Source: Microbacteriaceae bacterium VKM Ac-2855 (GTDB lineage Bacteria; Actinomycetota; Actinomycetes; Actinomycetales; Microbacteriaceae). From it: a stretch of DNA of 64,000 nucleotides. Made by a program: the position numbers and the translations under genes. Positions 34,858 through 43,300 of this stretch are shown here, piece by piece. Positions within the stretch are counted from its first letter, which is position 1, and every line of letters starts with the position of its first letter. The notes beneath the pieces are model-generated. The model worked only from the letters and a program-made list of their open reading frames with translations. It did not search any database and was not told the DNA's origin. The stretch is taken from positions 108,232-172,231 of the forward strand of contig JABMLG010000011.1 of the NCBI GenBank assembly GCA_013204985.1, written 5' to 3'.

Positions 34858-36021
34858 TTACCTGGAACCGCCGTGCCAGCCCTCGCGTGCGAGCGTGGTG
34901 CGTCGGAACAGCAGCAGGATCATTACCGCGGGCGACAGCAACGCAAGTGCAAGCCAGCTGACGGGCTGGTAACTGTGCGTCGCCGCGGCGGTAGCCGCGA
35001 TAAGAGGAGCCGTGCCCAGGGAGGCGATGCGCGACGCGTTCATGAACAGCCCGGTTGCAAGCCCTGGTCGAGCGGGCATCAGAGACTGGAACCAGGTCAT
35101 CCCGATTCCCACGGCGACTGAGATAAAGGCAGCGTTGAGGAGTTGTGCCGCCACAACAGCCCACGGTGAGCCGGTTGACGCCAAAATTACGTAATAGGCA
35201 GCACCGGGAATGCAGCCGAGCAGAATCACCGCCCGCTCATGACGCCGTAGTGACCAGCGTGCGAGTGCGAATAGTACGACCGCCTCAAACGCTGCCGAGG
35301 TCGCGAAAGCAACTCCAGCGATCCCGGTGTCCCCTGCAGCCATCCCGGCAACCACAATCGGCATTGTCGTCGTGGCAACCACGTTGCTGGCATGGAGGCT
35401 GACCAATGCTACGAACCCGAGGATGACCTTTCGGCTCACGCGTGGGCTATGGGGTTGCGCTGAGGACGCGGGTCGCGGTGCTGAGGCCTGCTGGCGCCGT
35501 AGCGGCCTCTGGACAAGGACGACGATGTTGACGAGGGCGAGTGTGACGAACAGACCCGAGAACCCAGCTAACGCCTCCACAACCGAGGCCGCCAGAGGGC
35601 CGATTACCCACGCAATCGTGAAAAGACCCCGCGTTGACAGGAGCGAAGATCGGGAGGCTCCAGAAACTGTGAGTGCTGCAAAGAACACACTGTTCTGCGC
35701 GCTCGCGGGGCCTAGCAACAGACCTGCAACCACGATCGCAGCAATAGGTGGGACCGGGACTGCGAAGAGGAGAAACCCGGGGACCGCGAGGAGTGTGAGC
35801 GCCTTGAACCAGAAATGCGCGTTAGCCGAGCGGTCCACCCGAGCGGGTATGGCGAGACTGACGATCAGTCCCGTGCCATGGAAAGCACCGAGAAAGAGAA
35901 GTAGACCCACAGGACTCAGTTCGAGTTGCTGGACGGCGAACAGACTGAGATAAGGGATGAGCAGTGCCTGCTGCAGACCTAGAAGAAACGTCGAAATACC
36001 GACGGACCCAGCTCGGCTCAT
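34858..36021 (-). CDS. MFS transporter, sugar-efflux-like, last gene of phosphoramidate operon
   Basis: 387 residues, about 12 membrane helices with a polar central loop (RPLRRQQASAPRP). The profile (TFLLGLQQALLIPYLSLFAV; GLATGLFMNASRI) resembles the SET/sugar-efflux branch of the major facilitator superfamily. Its start overlaps the glycosyltransferase stop by four bases (36018-36021), tying it to the operon. Most likely it exports the finished small glycoside; import is possible. GC is lower than in the flanking core genes. Confidence 0.85.
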   Translation of the reverse strand: MSRAGSVGISTFLLGLQQALLIPYLSLFAVQQLELSPVGLLLFLGAFHGTGLIVSLAIPARVDRSANAHFWFKALTLLAVPGFLLFAVPVPPIAAIVVAGLLLGPASAQNSVFFAALTVSGASRSSLLSTRGLFTIAWVIGPLAASVVEALAGFSGLFVTLALVNIVVLVQRPLRRQQASAPRPASSAQPHSPRVSRKVILGFVALVSLHASNVVATTTMPIVVAGMAAGDTGIAGVAFATSAAFEAVVLFALARWSLRRHERAVILLGCIPGAAYYVILASTGSPWAVVAAQLLNAAFISVAVGIGMTWFQSLMPARPGLATGLFMNASRIASLGTAPLIAATAAATHSYQPVSWLALALLSPAVMILLLFRRTTLAREGWHGGSR

Positions 36022-36929
36022 GTGGACTGCGTCGACTGGGCGAGCAGGCGGTCATTGAGATCAATCGCCGAAACTGTGCACAACTGCGCCGTCTCTGGAA
36101 GTCTGTGCTTGGCGTGCAGATACTGCTTATTGCCTCGGGACGATTCGCTGTTGACCGATTCGGACTTCGCGTGGGGAAGATGAAGTGCCCCGCTACGCCG
36201 ATCGAGAACGAATTGTGCTCCTGCCCGGTACAGCTGTAATGCGAACTCCAGGTCCTCGCCACCCCATCCGGTGAACTCCTCGTCGAACCATATGTCGCTC
36301 AACGGCGCGCGGCGGGAGACTGTTAGACAACAAGTCCACGCGAGTGCCCACGGAGCTGGCAGCGCATCAAGATCATCGCCGCAACGGCGGAAGACGGGCT
36401 CTCTCACGTCTGCGAATGAAGCATTCCCTAGTAAGGCGTGGGCGGGATCGTGGTCTGCTGTCGACGAGATGGCCTCCGCTAGGTCGTTGTTAGTCTTGTC
36501 GTCATTACTAAAGCCGACTACCGGGAAAACGACGACGGTCGCCTTGCAGCTCTCGCGATCATCCAACACTGCGAAAAAGTTGGTTTGCACCGTGACTCCA
36601 CAGTCCAGGAGGACGACATCGAGCCCGCGGGCGACTCGTAATCCCAGATTCCTAGCCCGTGCGGCCCGAAACCCGCGATCGGGCTGCCGGACGTAGATAG
36701 TTTCCGGCCCATCCGTAAGCGTCGCGACGTACATCCCAGTACCATCATTGGAGCCGTCATCGACGACGATTATCTCAATATCGCTACGGTCGCCCGCTGC
36801 TGTGCGCACGGACGCGATCGTGGAACGAAGTAGCTCTTTACGTTGATAGGTCGGAATGATGACAGTGTATCGAATTTCATGGATACGAATCGTCTTCGGG
36901 TTGATATCAGGTGACTGGAATACATTCAC
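36018..36929 (-). CDS. Glycosyltransferase family 2
   Basis: 303 residues, GT-A fold. The nucleotide-sugar site reads TVIIPTYQRKELLRST and IIVVDDGSNDGTG (DDGS 57-60); the DRGFRAARARNLG stretch and the C-terminal WGGEDLEFALQLYRAG are typical of GT2 enzymes with a C-terminal galactosyltransferase-like signature. No membrane segment, so it acts in the cytosol. It overlaps both neighbours by four bases. Probable role: adding a sugar to the operon product. Donor and acceptor cannot be read from sequence. No export signal. Confidence 0.88.
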   Translation of the reverse strand: MNVFQSPDINPKTIRIHEIRYTVIIPTYQRKELLRSTIASVRTAAGDRSDIEIIVVDDGSNDGTGMYVATLTDGPETIYVRQPDRGFRAARARNLGLRVARGLDVVLLDCGVTVQTNFFAVLDDRESCKATVVVFPVVGFSNDDKTNNDLAEAISSTADHDPAHALLGNASFADVREPVFRRCGDDLDALPAPWALAWTCCLTVSRRAPLSDIWFDEEFTGWGGEDLEFALQLYRAGAQFVLDRRSGALHLPHAKSESVNSESSRGNKQYLHAKHRLPETAQLCTVSAIDLNDRLLAQSTQST

Positions 36930-37657
36930 TGCAGGTTCTCCTTGAGGTCAATAGACTCGAGACGATGTGATCGAAGGGTGAGGTCGTCATGCGTCTGCGT
37001 CCAGCTCAGCCGGTCAACGGCAATCGGAGAAGGAGCAAGGTCCCATTCGGAGATCAATTGTGCAAGTTGAGCGGACTCCGAGGCAGACAGTTCCTCGGAC
37101 AGGTTAAGGATTCCGACAGCGACGAGTCGCGGAAGCGGTTTTCCGAAGAGGTCGTTCCACTCTGCGAGAGCGCGTAACTCGCGCGGCTTACAAAACTCGA
37201 GCGGCAGATAGATCCTGCCTACGTTGAAATCTCCGATGAACGGTCCGTGCAGACGCGGCCGCAGAACGCCGACCTTGTTCGCTATCGATCGGACGGCCGC
37301 GGCGTGCGTCGCGGCGACGAAGGGCACGTCACCCACAATCGTGGCGTGTAGAGTCTTCATTCTTTTCGCCAACGCATCGAAGGCCACCTTGGGCGCGAAT
37401 GTCGTGATGCGCAGCCGTTCGCAGACGGTGCGGAATATGAGGCTGTCCACGAGCGCCGGCGCGAGATCCATGACCAGCGAAGTCCGTGCACGATCGTACG
37501 ATCCATTGCGGTAGTCCCTTCCAGGGAGAGTCTCGAGGGCTCGCGGATGGTTAGGAGCGACCAGCGGGAGCTGCGCCGCGCGATAATGGTCGTCGAATTC
37601 GAGTCCTGCGCCGTCGATGAAGCGGTGCCGGAGAAGGGCAAACGGATCGGACTGCAT
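36926..37657 (-). CDS. Unrecognised protein of the phosphoramidate operon
   Basis: 243 residues from ATG 37657, which shares one base with the preceding stop (TAATG). I do not recognise the family with confidence. Visible are a histidine-threonine motif KTLHATIVGDVPF near residues 105-117, a strand-rich stretch GDFNVGRIYLPLEF, and THDDLTLRSH near the end. The layout faintly recalls 2H phosphoesterases, which use paired HxT motifs, but the second motif (RLHGPF) is poor. In this operon it is the one protein without an assigned activity, so it is the best candidate for the missing transferase or for remodelling the phosphoramidate (inference). Soluble, no signal peptide. Confidence 0.75.
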   Translation of the reverse strand: MQSDPFALLRHRFIDGAGLEFDDHYRAAQLPLVAPNHPRALETLPGRDYRNGSYDRARTSLVMDLAPALVDSLIFRTVCERLRITTFAPKVAFDALAKRMKTLHATIVGDVPFVAATHAAAVRSIANKVGVLRPRLHGPFIGDFNVGRIYLPLEFCKPRELRALAEWNDLFGKPLPRLVAVGILNLSEELSASESAQLAQLISEWDLAPSPIAVDRLSWTQTHDDLTLRSHRLESIDLKENLQ

Positions 37658-39303
37658 TAGGCACATGCCTCAAGAGAACTCTCGAGTAGCACAATGGATT
37701 GCCACGGATCTAGGGCGATAGGCTGGCTACTGGATCTGAATTCAGCGAACTCGTCCGGGATGTATACCCGAATTGCCTCACCGAGCGCGAGCAGGCATAG
37801 TGCGCGGCTGGTGGAACCCGAGCGCACCACGCTGATCACGGAGGGGCCGAAGTTCGGGCCGAGGCTGATTTCGGCGTCCGCGGCGAAGGCATCAGACCGA
37901 GCCTGTATGTGTCGAAATTCCTCAAGCAAGTCTATGACGCGCGCACCCAGGCCGGTTTGCAGCTCCCGCAACGCCTCGTCGAGGTCTTTCTGTCCGCGGC
38001 TGCGGGCACGCTCGTCGCCCGAGGTGCGCACGAGTAGCTCGTGGTTACGGATGCCGAGAAGATGGCCGAGGTAGATCAGAGGAGTGCCGGGGAGCCAGCA
38101 GACGATAGTGAGTCCCGCGCGGAGACGGTCCGCACCGTCACCCCCGGCGTCGAGAAGATCGATCACGGAGATATCCAGCTCGTACGGCACAACACTATTC
38201 CCGACCAGCCTCTCGACGACCGTACCGCCATTGGCTCGCGTGGCATCGACGAGAATTTCAAGATCTTCGGGTAACAAAGGTGGGTCTGTGGGGCGCAGGT
38301 AGACGCCGTCGTGTGTCGAGAGGAAATTGAATGCTGCTGTAGTGTTCAGTTGCTGGCCATCTCTGACGATCCAGTTCACGAACGGAGAGTTTTCGGCTCG
38401 GAGTATGGTCGCCAGAACGATGGGTGCGCTCTCGTATCTGTACGCAATCGTTGCCCGTCGACCGTCAGGCGTAACGTATGCGCTGTGCCCATTCCGGACG
38501 TCCCCTTCGGCGATCAAATCAGCAATTCCGGTTTGGTTAGCGAGCCACCGGAATACTTCCAGGATGTCGAGGACCTCGGGTTCGTTAGCGCTGAGACGGG
38601 CAAGATCCTTCCACACGAATGCTAGTGCGTCCAGGCGGAGACCCGAGACGCCACGTCTCGCGTACTCGATCAGGACTGATGCCATAGATACAAGAACCTC
38701 GGGCTCACGATAGTTGAGATCGATTTGGCTGCTACCGTAGCGCGTCCAGTAGTAACGTTCGTTGCCGTCTTGATCCCGAAAGGCCGTCACCGGAGGGTGA
38801 TGCCGCGACCGCGCAATCGAGCTGAAATCCGCAGCGGGATTCACCCGGATGAAGTACCGATCCGCTTCGTCATCGGTGCTGGACAGCGCGGCTTCGAACC
38901 ACGGATGGGCGACGTCGACGTGGTTCAAAATTAGATCGATAGACACTGACGCGCGCGCCATTAGTCTCCGCAGTTCCTGCCAGGTTCCCGCACCCGCGTC
39001 TAGATCGATATGGCTGCGCGGCGCAAATCCAAAGTCTCCACCGGAGATGAATGGCGGAAGTACATGAATGTGACTGAACACGTTGCGCGTGCTAGCAAGA
39101 AATATGTCCAGCCCGCCCAGACCGGAGTTTTCGGTGGACGTCAGATGCGTTGGATAGGCAAGGAGCCAAATTCCGGCGTTGGTTGTTTCTTTCATAACAG
39201 GAAGCGTTGATGCGGGAATGAGGGAGCGAAGTTGCAGCTCACAGCTCTCTGCCTTCTCGCCATACAATCGTCGCAGAGCCTTTGTAGGTAAATTCTCAAA
39301 CAT
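37657..39303 (-). CDS. GH13 sucrose/glucosylglycerate phosphorylase-like enzyme
   Basis: 548 residues from ATG 39303, preceded by GGAG at six bases; an upstream ATG at 39318 is less well placed. It belongs to the GH13 alpha-amylase clan, phosphorylase branch: nucleophile Asp225 in GLRLDALAFVWKD, acid/base Glu266 in IAEGDV, Asp332 in STHDG. The stretches YYWTRYGSSQIDLNY, ANGGTVVERL..PYELDI and LLGIRNHELLVRT resemble sucrose and glucosylglycerate phosphorylases. Such enzymes reversibly transfer glucose between phosphate and an acceptor. Here it could make a glucoside acceptor for phosphoramidate or release glucose 1-phosphate. No signal peptide: cytosolic. Confidence 0.82.
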   Translation of the reverse strand: MFENLPTKALRRLYGEKAESCELQLRSLIPASTLPVMKETTNAGIWLLAYPTHLTSTENSGLGGLDIFLASTRNVFSHIHVLPPFISGGDFGFAPRSHIDLDAGAGTWQELRRLMARASVSIDLILNHVDVAHPWFEAALSSTDDEADRYFIRVNPAADFSSIARSRHHPPVTAFRDQDGNERYYWTRYGSSQIDLNYREPEVLVSMASVLIEYARRGVSGLRLDALAFVWKDLARLSANEPEVLDILEVFRWLANQTGIADLIAEGDVRNGHSAYVTPDGRRATIAYRYESAPIVLATILRAENSPFVNWIVRDGQQLNTTAAFNFLSTHDGVYLRPTDPPLLPEDLEILVDATRANGGTVVERLVGNSVVPYELDISVIDLLDAGGDGADRLRAGLTIVCWLPGTPLIYLGHLLGIRNHELLVRTSGDERARSRGQKDLDEALRELQTGLGARVIDLLEEFRHIQARSDAFAADAEISLGPNFGPSVISVVRSGSTSRALCLLALGEAIRVYIPDEFAEFRSSSQPIALDPWQSIVLLESSLEACA

Positions 39304-39304
39304 C

Positions 39305-40072
39305 TTACGCTCCTGCATCGCGGAAGAATTCTAGGTCCTCGGGAGAGTCGATCTCCCCCCATCGGTCCCCATTCGGGACGCCCTTTAAACAGATGCCTGA
39401 GGCGACGAGCCGTTGGAGCAGTGATGTCATGTCAAGCTGGGTGTCGACGAGGGGGTCGACAGCCGCCTGAATGCTGCGGCAGGCATCGGGCGACAGCGCG
39501 AGGAGGCCCATATACTGCCCTTGTACGCCGGACGTAGCCAGGACTGGCGAACCGATACGGGTAATAATTCCGTCTCCTCCAATTTGAAAATCCTCCAGAT
39601 CTCCCAGTGGATCGGCGAAGCGGCACGTCCAGAGGTCCACTCCGTCGGGGTCATAGGCCACAGCGAAGGACGCATCCGATCTGGCAAGGGCCTCTACGAT
39701 AGCGGGCTCGTAAAAAATGTCGCTGTAAGACACGATCGTTCGAGAGTGCCGTGCAACGCTTTCCTGTTGAAGTGCAAGTAGCAGGGAAGTCACCATGTTT
39801 GAGGACTCCCACTCGTCGTTCACGAGTAAGGTATCGATCCGACCTAGACGAACCCACGAGCGCAGGGTATCGGCGCGGTAACCCGCCACTACCGTCACCT
39901 TTGTGACACCGCCTCGACGAAGTGAGTCGATCGCACGATCAAGGAGTGCTCTCCCGTCCAACTCCACTAAGCATTTGGGTGTCGAGTCCGTGAGAGAGCG
40001 GAGCCGGGAACCGCGTCCGGCCGCGAGAATGATTGCGTGGATCGTCGCTCCGTTCTGTTTATGCGTCATCAT
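39305..40072 (-). CDS. CTP:phosphoglutamine cytidylyltransferase-like nucleotidyltransferase (Cj1416-like)
   Basis: 255 residues. Nucleotidyltransferase fold: AIILAAGRGSRLRSLTDSTP at 13-32, PKCLVELDGRALL with conserved Lys33, metal Asp118 in VSYSDIFYE, and the C-terminal GEIDSPEDLEFF. This pattern fits the phosphocholine/phosphoglutamine cytidylyltransferase group. In Campylobacter Cj1416 makes CDP-L-glutamine from L-glutamine phosphate and CTP; the call rests on its neighbours, which match Cj1417 and Cj1418. It starts seven bases after the amidohydrolase stop and ends one base before the GH13 start. Confidence 0.82.
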   Translation of the reverse strand: MMTHKQNGATIHAIILAAGRGSRLRSLTDSTPKCLVELDGRALLDRAIDSLRRGGVTKVTVVAGYRADTLRSWVRLGRIDTLLVNDEWESSNMVTSLLLALQQESVARHSRTIVSYSDIFYEPAIVEALARSDASFAVAYDPDGVDLWTCRFADPLGDLEDFQIGGDGIITRIGSPVLATSGVQGQYMGLLALSPDACRSIQAAVDPLVDTQLDMTSLLQRLVASGICLKGVPNGDRWGEIDSPEDLEFFRDAGA

Positions 40073-40079
40073 TCTCTCT

Positions 40080-40673
40080 TCAATACATCAGGGAGTCGGC
40101 GAGCAGTGCAATGTCGGCCTCGCCAAGATCCGTATTGCGTTCTGGGTGCCACATTATTGCGCGAATTGGGCGATTTTCATGCTCAATCGCCTCGATCGTC
40201 CCGTCGACAGAGCGGGCGATCACTCGGAATCCGCGCGGTGGCCGTCGCAAGCCCTGTTCATGGAAGCAGAGCGCGCGATGCTCCCCGTAGCGGGTCTGCA
40301 GCATCTCGAGCCGTCGGACGTGGCCGTTGGTCGTACTCAATGCACCACCGAAGGATAGCGCGATGGATTGCATGCCGCGGCAGACGCCGAGAAGCGGGAG
40401 ATCGTGCCGTCCGGCGTAGTTGAGCAACATGCTCTCAACTTCGTCGCGAACGTTCCCACTCCCCGGAATCGGCGTTCCGCCACCCGTGAGCAGTACAGCG
40501 GAGGGCTGATATTCCGCGACAATATCGCGAGCGAGGCCTGCATGGTTTGGAATAAGTACTGGGCGATGACCAAGACGATCGAATACTCTCCACCAGGTCG
40601 CTTCCAATGCGTCACGTACTTCATCGCGATCGGTGATTATGTCTCGGCGGAGAGTGATCGCGACAGAATTCAT
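40080..40673 (-). CDS. Class I glutamine amidotransferase-like hydrolase, Cj1417-like (gamma-glutamyl-CDP-amidate hydrolase)
   Basis: 197 residues. Class I GATase fold: nucleophile Cys98 in LLGVCRGMQ, His176 and Glu178 in IMWHPER. The opening SVAITLRRDIITDRDEVRDA and LLTGGGTPIPGSGNVRDEVE resemble gamma-glutamyl hydrolases of the PuuD/Cj1417 kind rather than synthase-coupled amidotransferases. In the Campylobacter route Cj1417 hydrolyses CDP-L-glutamine to L-glutamate and cytidine diphosphoramidate. The start overlaps the kinase stop by four bases. Alone it would be called a generic peptidase C26; the gene trio makes the specific role likely. Confidence 0.83.
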   Translation of the reverse strand: MNSVAITLRRDIITDRDEVRDALEATWWRVFDRLGHRPVLIPNHAGLARDIVAEYQPSAVLLTGGGTPIPGSGNVRDEVESMLLNYAGRHDLPLLGVCRGMQSIALSFGGALSTTNGHVRRLEMLQTRYGEHRALCFHEQGLRRPPRGFRVIARSVDGTIEAIEHENRPIRAIMWHPERNTDLGEADIALLADSLMY

Positions 40674-43018
40674 GCGATCACCTCCACCGTCTTCGTGCCG
40701 CCGTCGATGATGAGTCGCCGTGCCGCGGCCCAGGTGTCGAAACGATTCCCCGCTCCAATCACCGCTGGAATTTTGAGCTCACGGGCCCGGATCGCCATAT
40801 GCGAGTTCTCGCCTCCGAAACGCGTGATGAAGCCGGCAATTTCCCGAGTGAAGAGCCAGTCAAACCCCGGGTCTGCGCGCTCGATGCACACGATCTTGCC
40901 GCGTAACGAGTCACGCAAGGCGACCGTGACATCGGCCTCCGCGCGATACTGAGTCACGAACGTTGGCTGTGCCACGCGCTCTTGGCTGAAGACGATGTCG
41001 CGTTCATTTACTATCAGCGCTGGGAGCCGGACATCAAAGTCTCGCTTCCACTGCCGGCGGTTACGTCGTACAGCCTCGGCGAGGAGCTTCGCCGATTGGT
41101 CAGGGAAGTCTGCGGCAAGGCGCGCATCAGCGACGGTGATGAAAGAGACGTCGTCTCGGCTGAGTCCGGCAATCTCGCCACATCGCACCAGGACCTCCAT
41201 CGCCTCGCTTAGAAGCTTAGTGAACGAGTGCTTGACCTCTTCCCTGAGTGCGATGACCGCCCGCGCGAATGACTGGAAACGGTGCCACGTGAAGCTGTAA
41301 CCAATTTCGACTAAATGTGCGGCGATCGCGTCCGGGTTTGGGCCGATTGGGGCGGAACGTTCGTCAGCTCCCTTCACATTCGTGACAACGTTGTCCAAAT
41401 AGCTTTCCGGCGCGGCGTCGTACCGCGGTACTGTCACGTCGTACGTCCCAGGACGGACATGCCCGTGCCGTTGCAAGAATGATTCGGTCGGCAGGGTGGC
41501 GTGATCACTGACCAGTTGAGTGCTGATGGACGACGCTGCCGCAACGGTTGCGTCGAGGAATCCGACCGGTACGACGCCGACACGTTCGAGGTCCGAAAGA
41601 ATATCCGTCGCGATGAAGGCTGCGCGGGCCACTTCCGCGAAAAGTTCTGTCCCGTATACCCTGGCGGTTTGGAGGAAGGCGAGAGCATCGATGAGTAAGT
41701 CGGATCCAGTCCCCGACGTCGTCTTTTCAATCGCGGCATCAAGTTCCTGCGCTCGTCTATGTATTGTTGCGGTAGTTTCCTCGGTGCTGATTATTCGGTT
41801 AGTCATATCGAGCAACGATGCGAGGAAGGCCGCCCACGCTTTGTCGTCGATCTCAGCGAACCGACGGCGCCATCGATCGCTTGATAGGCTCGGTTTATAG
41901 CAGGTAGGCATCACCTCGAACTCAATCTTGTCGTGCAGTTCGGGATGACGTCCGAGGCGCCGCTGTGCGATCGAGACTATCTGCCGCCCGACCTCGTCGT
42001 CGACTGCCGCTGGCAAGAGCGAAGTCAAGCTTGCTGCGACCATGATAAATGGCGATCCGCCGATCTGATGCATTAAAGGGACTGAACGTAGGTTCTTGTA
42101 ACCCAGGTTCGTTCGTCCAACCGCCCACGAGTCGGTAGTGATGATCGTTTCGTAGAGTGAGTATGCGAGTGGTCGCGGTTTCAATCCGATCAATTCAGCG
42201 GGATTCCAGTCTGGCATCACTCCGAGTAGAGAATGTCCGAGTCCGAAGTGCTCTGCGTATCCTTGCGCGGCCGCATAATTCGCGAGCGCGCGGTCTATCG
42301 ACGCCGACAGGCGCTTGCGCTGCTTGGACCGGCTCTTGCTTGACACGGTTGTGATCTTTCGGACTTGGAATATCACCATCCGTCCGTCGGCTGTTTGACC
42401 GAACTCTATGTCGAGGTCAGTGTGTCCAGTGATAGAGATAAGCTCCTGGAGGGCGCGGCAGACGACGGCGGCCTCCTCCGGAACATTGATTACGTTGTCC
42501 GCGACGACAGACCATGATGAGGTTGGGGCGCCTGACGTGACAGCCTCCGTATCGCTACCATCGCTGTAATTGACCACGAAGTAGGCGGCTCCCGTGACGG
42601 GGTCGCAGGTCATGGCAACACCGCTTCGAACGATGCCGTCAGCCATTGGCTGCACCAAAACCTCGTCAAGGGGTGAGGAGCAAGGGTAGGAGCCAAATAC
42701 TCGTTGGACCGCATCGACAAGCCCGTCGGCACGGACGTCAAGGACAGACTCGTACTGGCCTGCGTGCGATTCGTTCTCGCTGTCCTCGCCCACAGCACTG
42801 GACCTGACGATCAGGGCGCGGTCCCCCAACGTGGCAAGGATCCGTCGAGCGGCGGCGCCTGCCTCCGCTTCCGACGTCGGGCGGTGTACCCGAACGACCG
42901 GTAGAACCGTGTAGCTGCGTCCGCAGGCTATTCCTTCGAGTGTCTCGGCCTTCGTTCCGAACTCGAACGACCCCACCCGCAACTCTCCCGGCCTGACGGT
43001 TCCACCAACATCCAGCAT
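40670..43018 (-). CDS. L-glutamine kinase-like PEP-synthase family enzyme (Cj1418-like)
   Basis: 782 residues. An N-terminal ATP-grasp domain of PEP-synthase type (GTKAETLEGI at 21-30, VRSSAVGEDSENESHAGQ at 71-88, LVQPMADGIVRSGVAMT) and a C-terminal swivelling phosphohistidine domain with His740 in GGENSHMAIRARELKIPAV. The middle carries MPDWNPAELIG and PRPLAYSLYETIITTDSW, hallmark of the Cj1418 branch. Cj1418 phosphorylates the side-chain amide of L-glutamine, forming AMP and phosphate, through the histidine. Start at ATG 43018 is used; no ribosome binding site is evident and a -10-like TATGGT lies just upstream, so the transcript may be leaderless. First gene of the seven-gene operon; clearly lower GC. 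Confidence 0.85.
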   Translation of the reverse strand: MLDVGGTVRPGELRVGSFEFGTKAETLEGIACGRSYTVLPVVRVHRPTSEAEAGAAARRILATLGDRALIVRSSAVGEDSENESHAGQYESVLDVRADGLVDAVQRVFGSYPCSSPLDEVLVQPMADGIVRSGVAMTCDPVTGAAYFVVNYSDGSDTEAVTSGAPTSSWSVVADNVINVPEEAAVVCRALQELISITGHTDLDIEFGQTADGRMVIFQVRKITTVSSKSRSKQRKRLSASIDRALANYAAAQGYAEHFGLGHSLLGVMPDWNPAELIGLKPRPLAYSLYETIITTDSWAVGRTNLGYKNLRSVPLMHQIGGSPFIMVAASLTSLLPAAVDDEVGRQIVSIAQRRLGRHPELHDKIEFEVMPTCYKPSLSSDRWRRRFAEIDDKAWAAFLASLLDMTNRIISTEETTATIHRRAQELDAAIEKTTSGTGSDLLIDALAFLQTARVYGTELFAEVARAAFIATDILSDLERVGVVPVGFLDATVAAASSISTQLVSDHATLPTESFLQRHGHVRPGTYDVTVPRYDAAPESYLDNVVTNVKGADERSAPIGPNPDAIAAHLVEIGYSFTWHRFQSFARAVIALREEVKHSFTKLLSEAMEVLVRCGEIAGLSRDDVSFITVADARLAADFPDQSAKLLAEAVRRNRRQWKRDFDVRLPALIVNERDIVFSQERVAQPTFVTQYRAEADVTVALRDSLRGKIVCIERADPGFDWLFTREIAGFITRFGGENSHMAIRARELKIPAVIGAGNRFDTWAAARRLIIDGGTKTVEVIA

Positions 43019-43026
43019 GATCGAAC

Positions 43027-43057
43027 ACCATACCAGTATTCTATGCGTCGGTCAGGA
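43027..43057 (-). promoter_or_regulatory. Possible promoter of the phosphoramidate operon
   Basis: On the minus strand TGACCG and TATGGT are separated by 16 bases, and TATGGT ends eight bases before the ATG at 43018. This spacing would give a leaderless or nearly leaderless mRNA, common in actinobacteria. TAGAAT a few bases upstream is an alternative -10. Confidence 0.35.
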
Positions 43058-43121
43058 GGCCATCTCCTTCGACTAAAGCTCCGTTGAGCTGGTCTTTAGT
43101 GTCGCGTCAGCAGCCTCGCAA

Positions 43122-43300
43122 ATCACCTACCAGCACTCCCGGGTCGGCCGCGCGGACCTCCGCCGCCAGATCGTGCACTGTATCGAAGCCCGCTACCACC
43201 GCCGCAGACGACGACCAGGGAGGGCGGCCCTTTCGAGTTCGAGTCGATCATGAAAGGCCCCGCCTACGGGGCGGGCGAGATACGAGTCAACAAGCGGCTC
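43122..43300 (+). pseudogene. IS3-type transposase relic (C-terminal end)
   Basis: In the 429-bp gap upstream of the glutamine kinase gene, one frame reads TYQHSRVGRADLRRQIVHCI followed by EARYHRRRRR, and a shifted frame reads RPFEFESIMKG. This resembles the end of IS3-family OrfB (..R.DLR..VF.YIE.YYNRRR followed by SP.EFE). It has a frameshift and no catalytic core. The identification is by eye and only moderately secure. It marks the promoter-side edge of the low-GC operon. Confidence 0.4.

Noticed and set aside
39305..40072. Alternative reading of the nucleotidyltransferase as a sugar-phosphate or phosphocholine transferase
   Set aside because: Not excluded by the sequence alone, but the adjacent kinase and hydrolase make the phosphoglutamine role more likely; kept as an explicit uncertainty in the operon claim.
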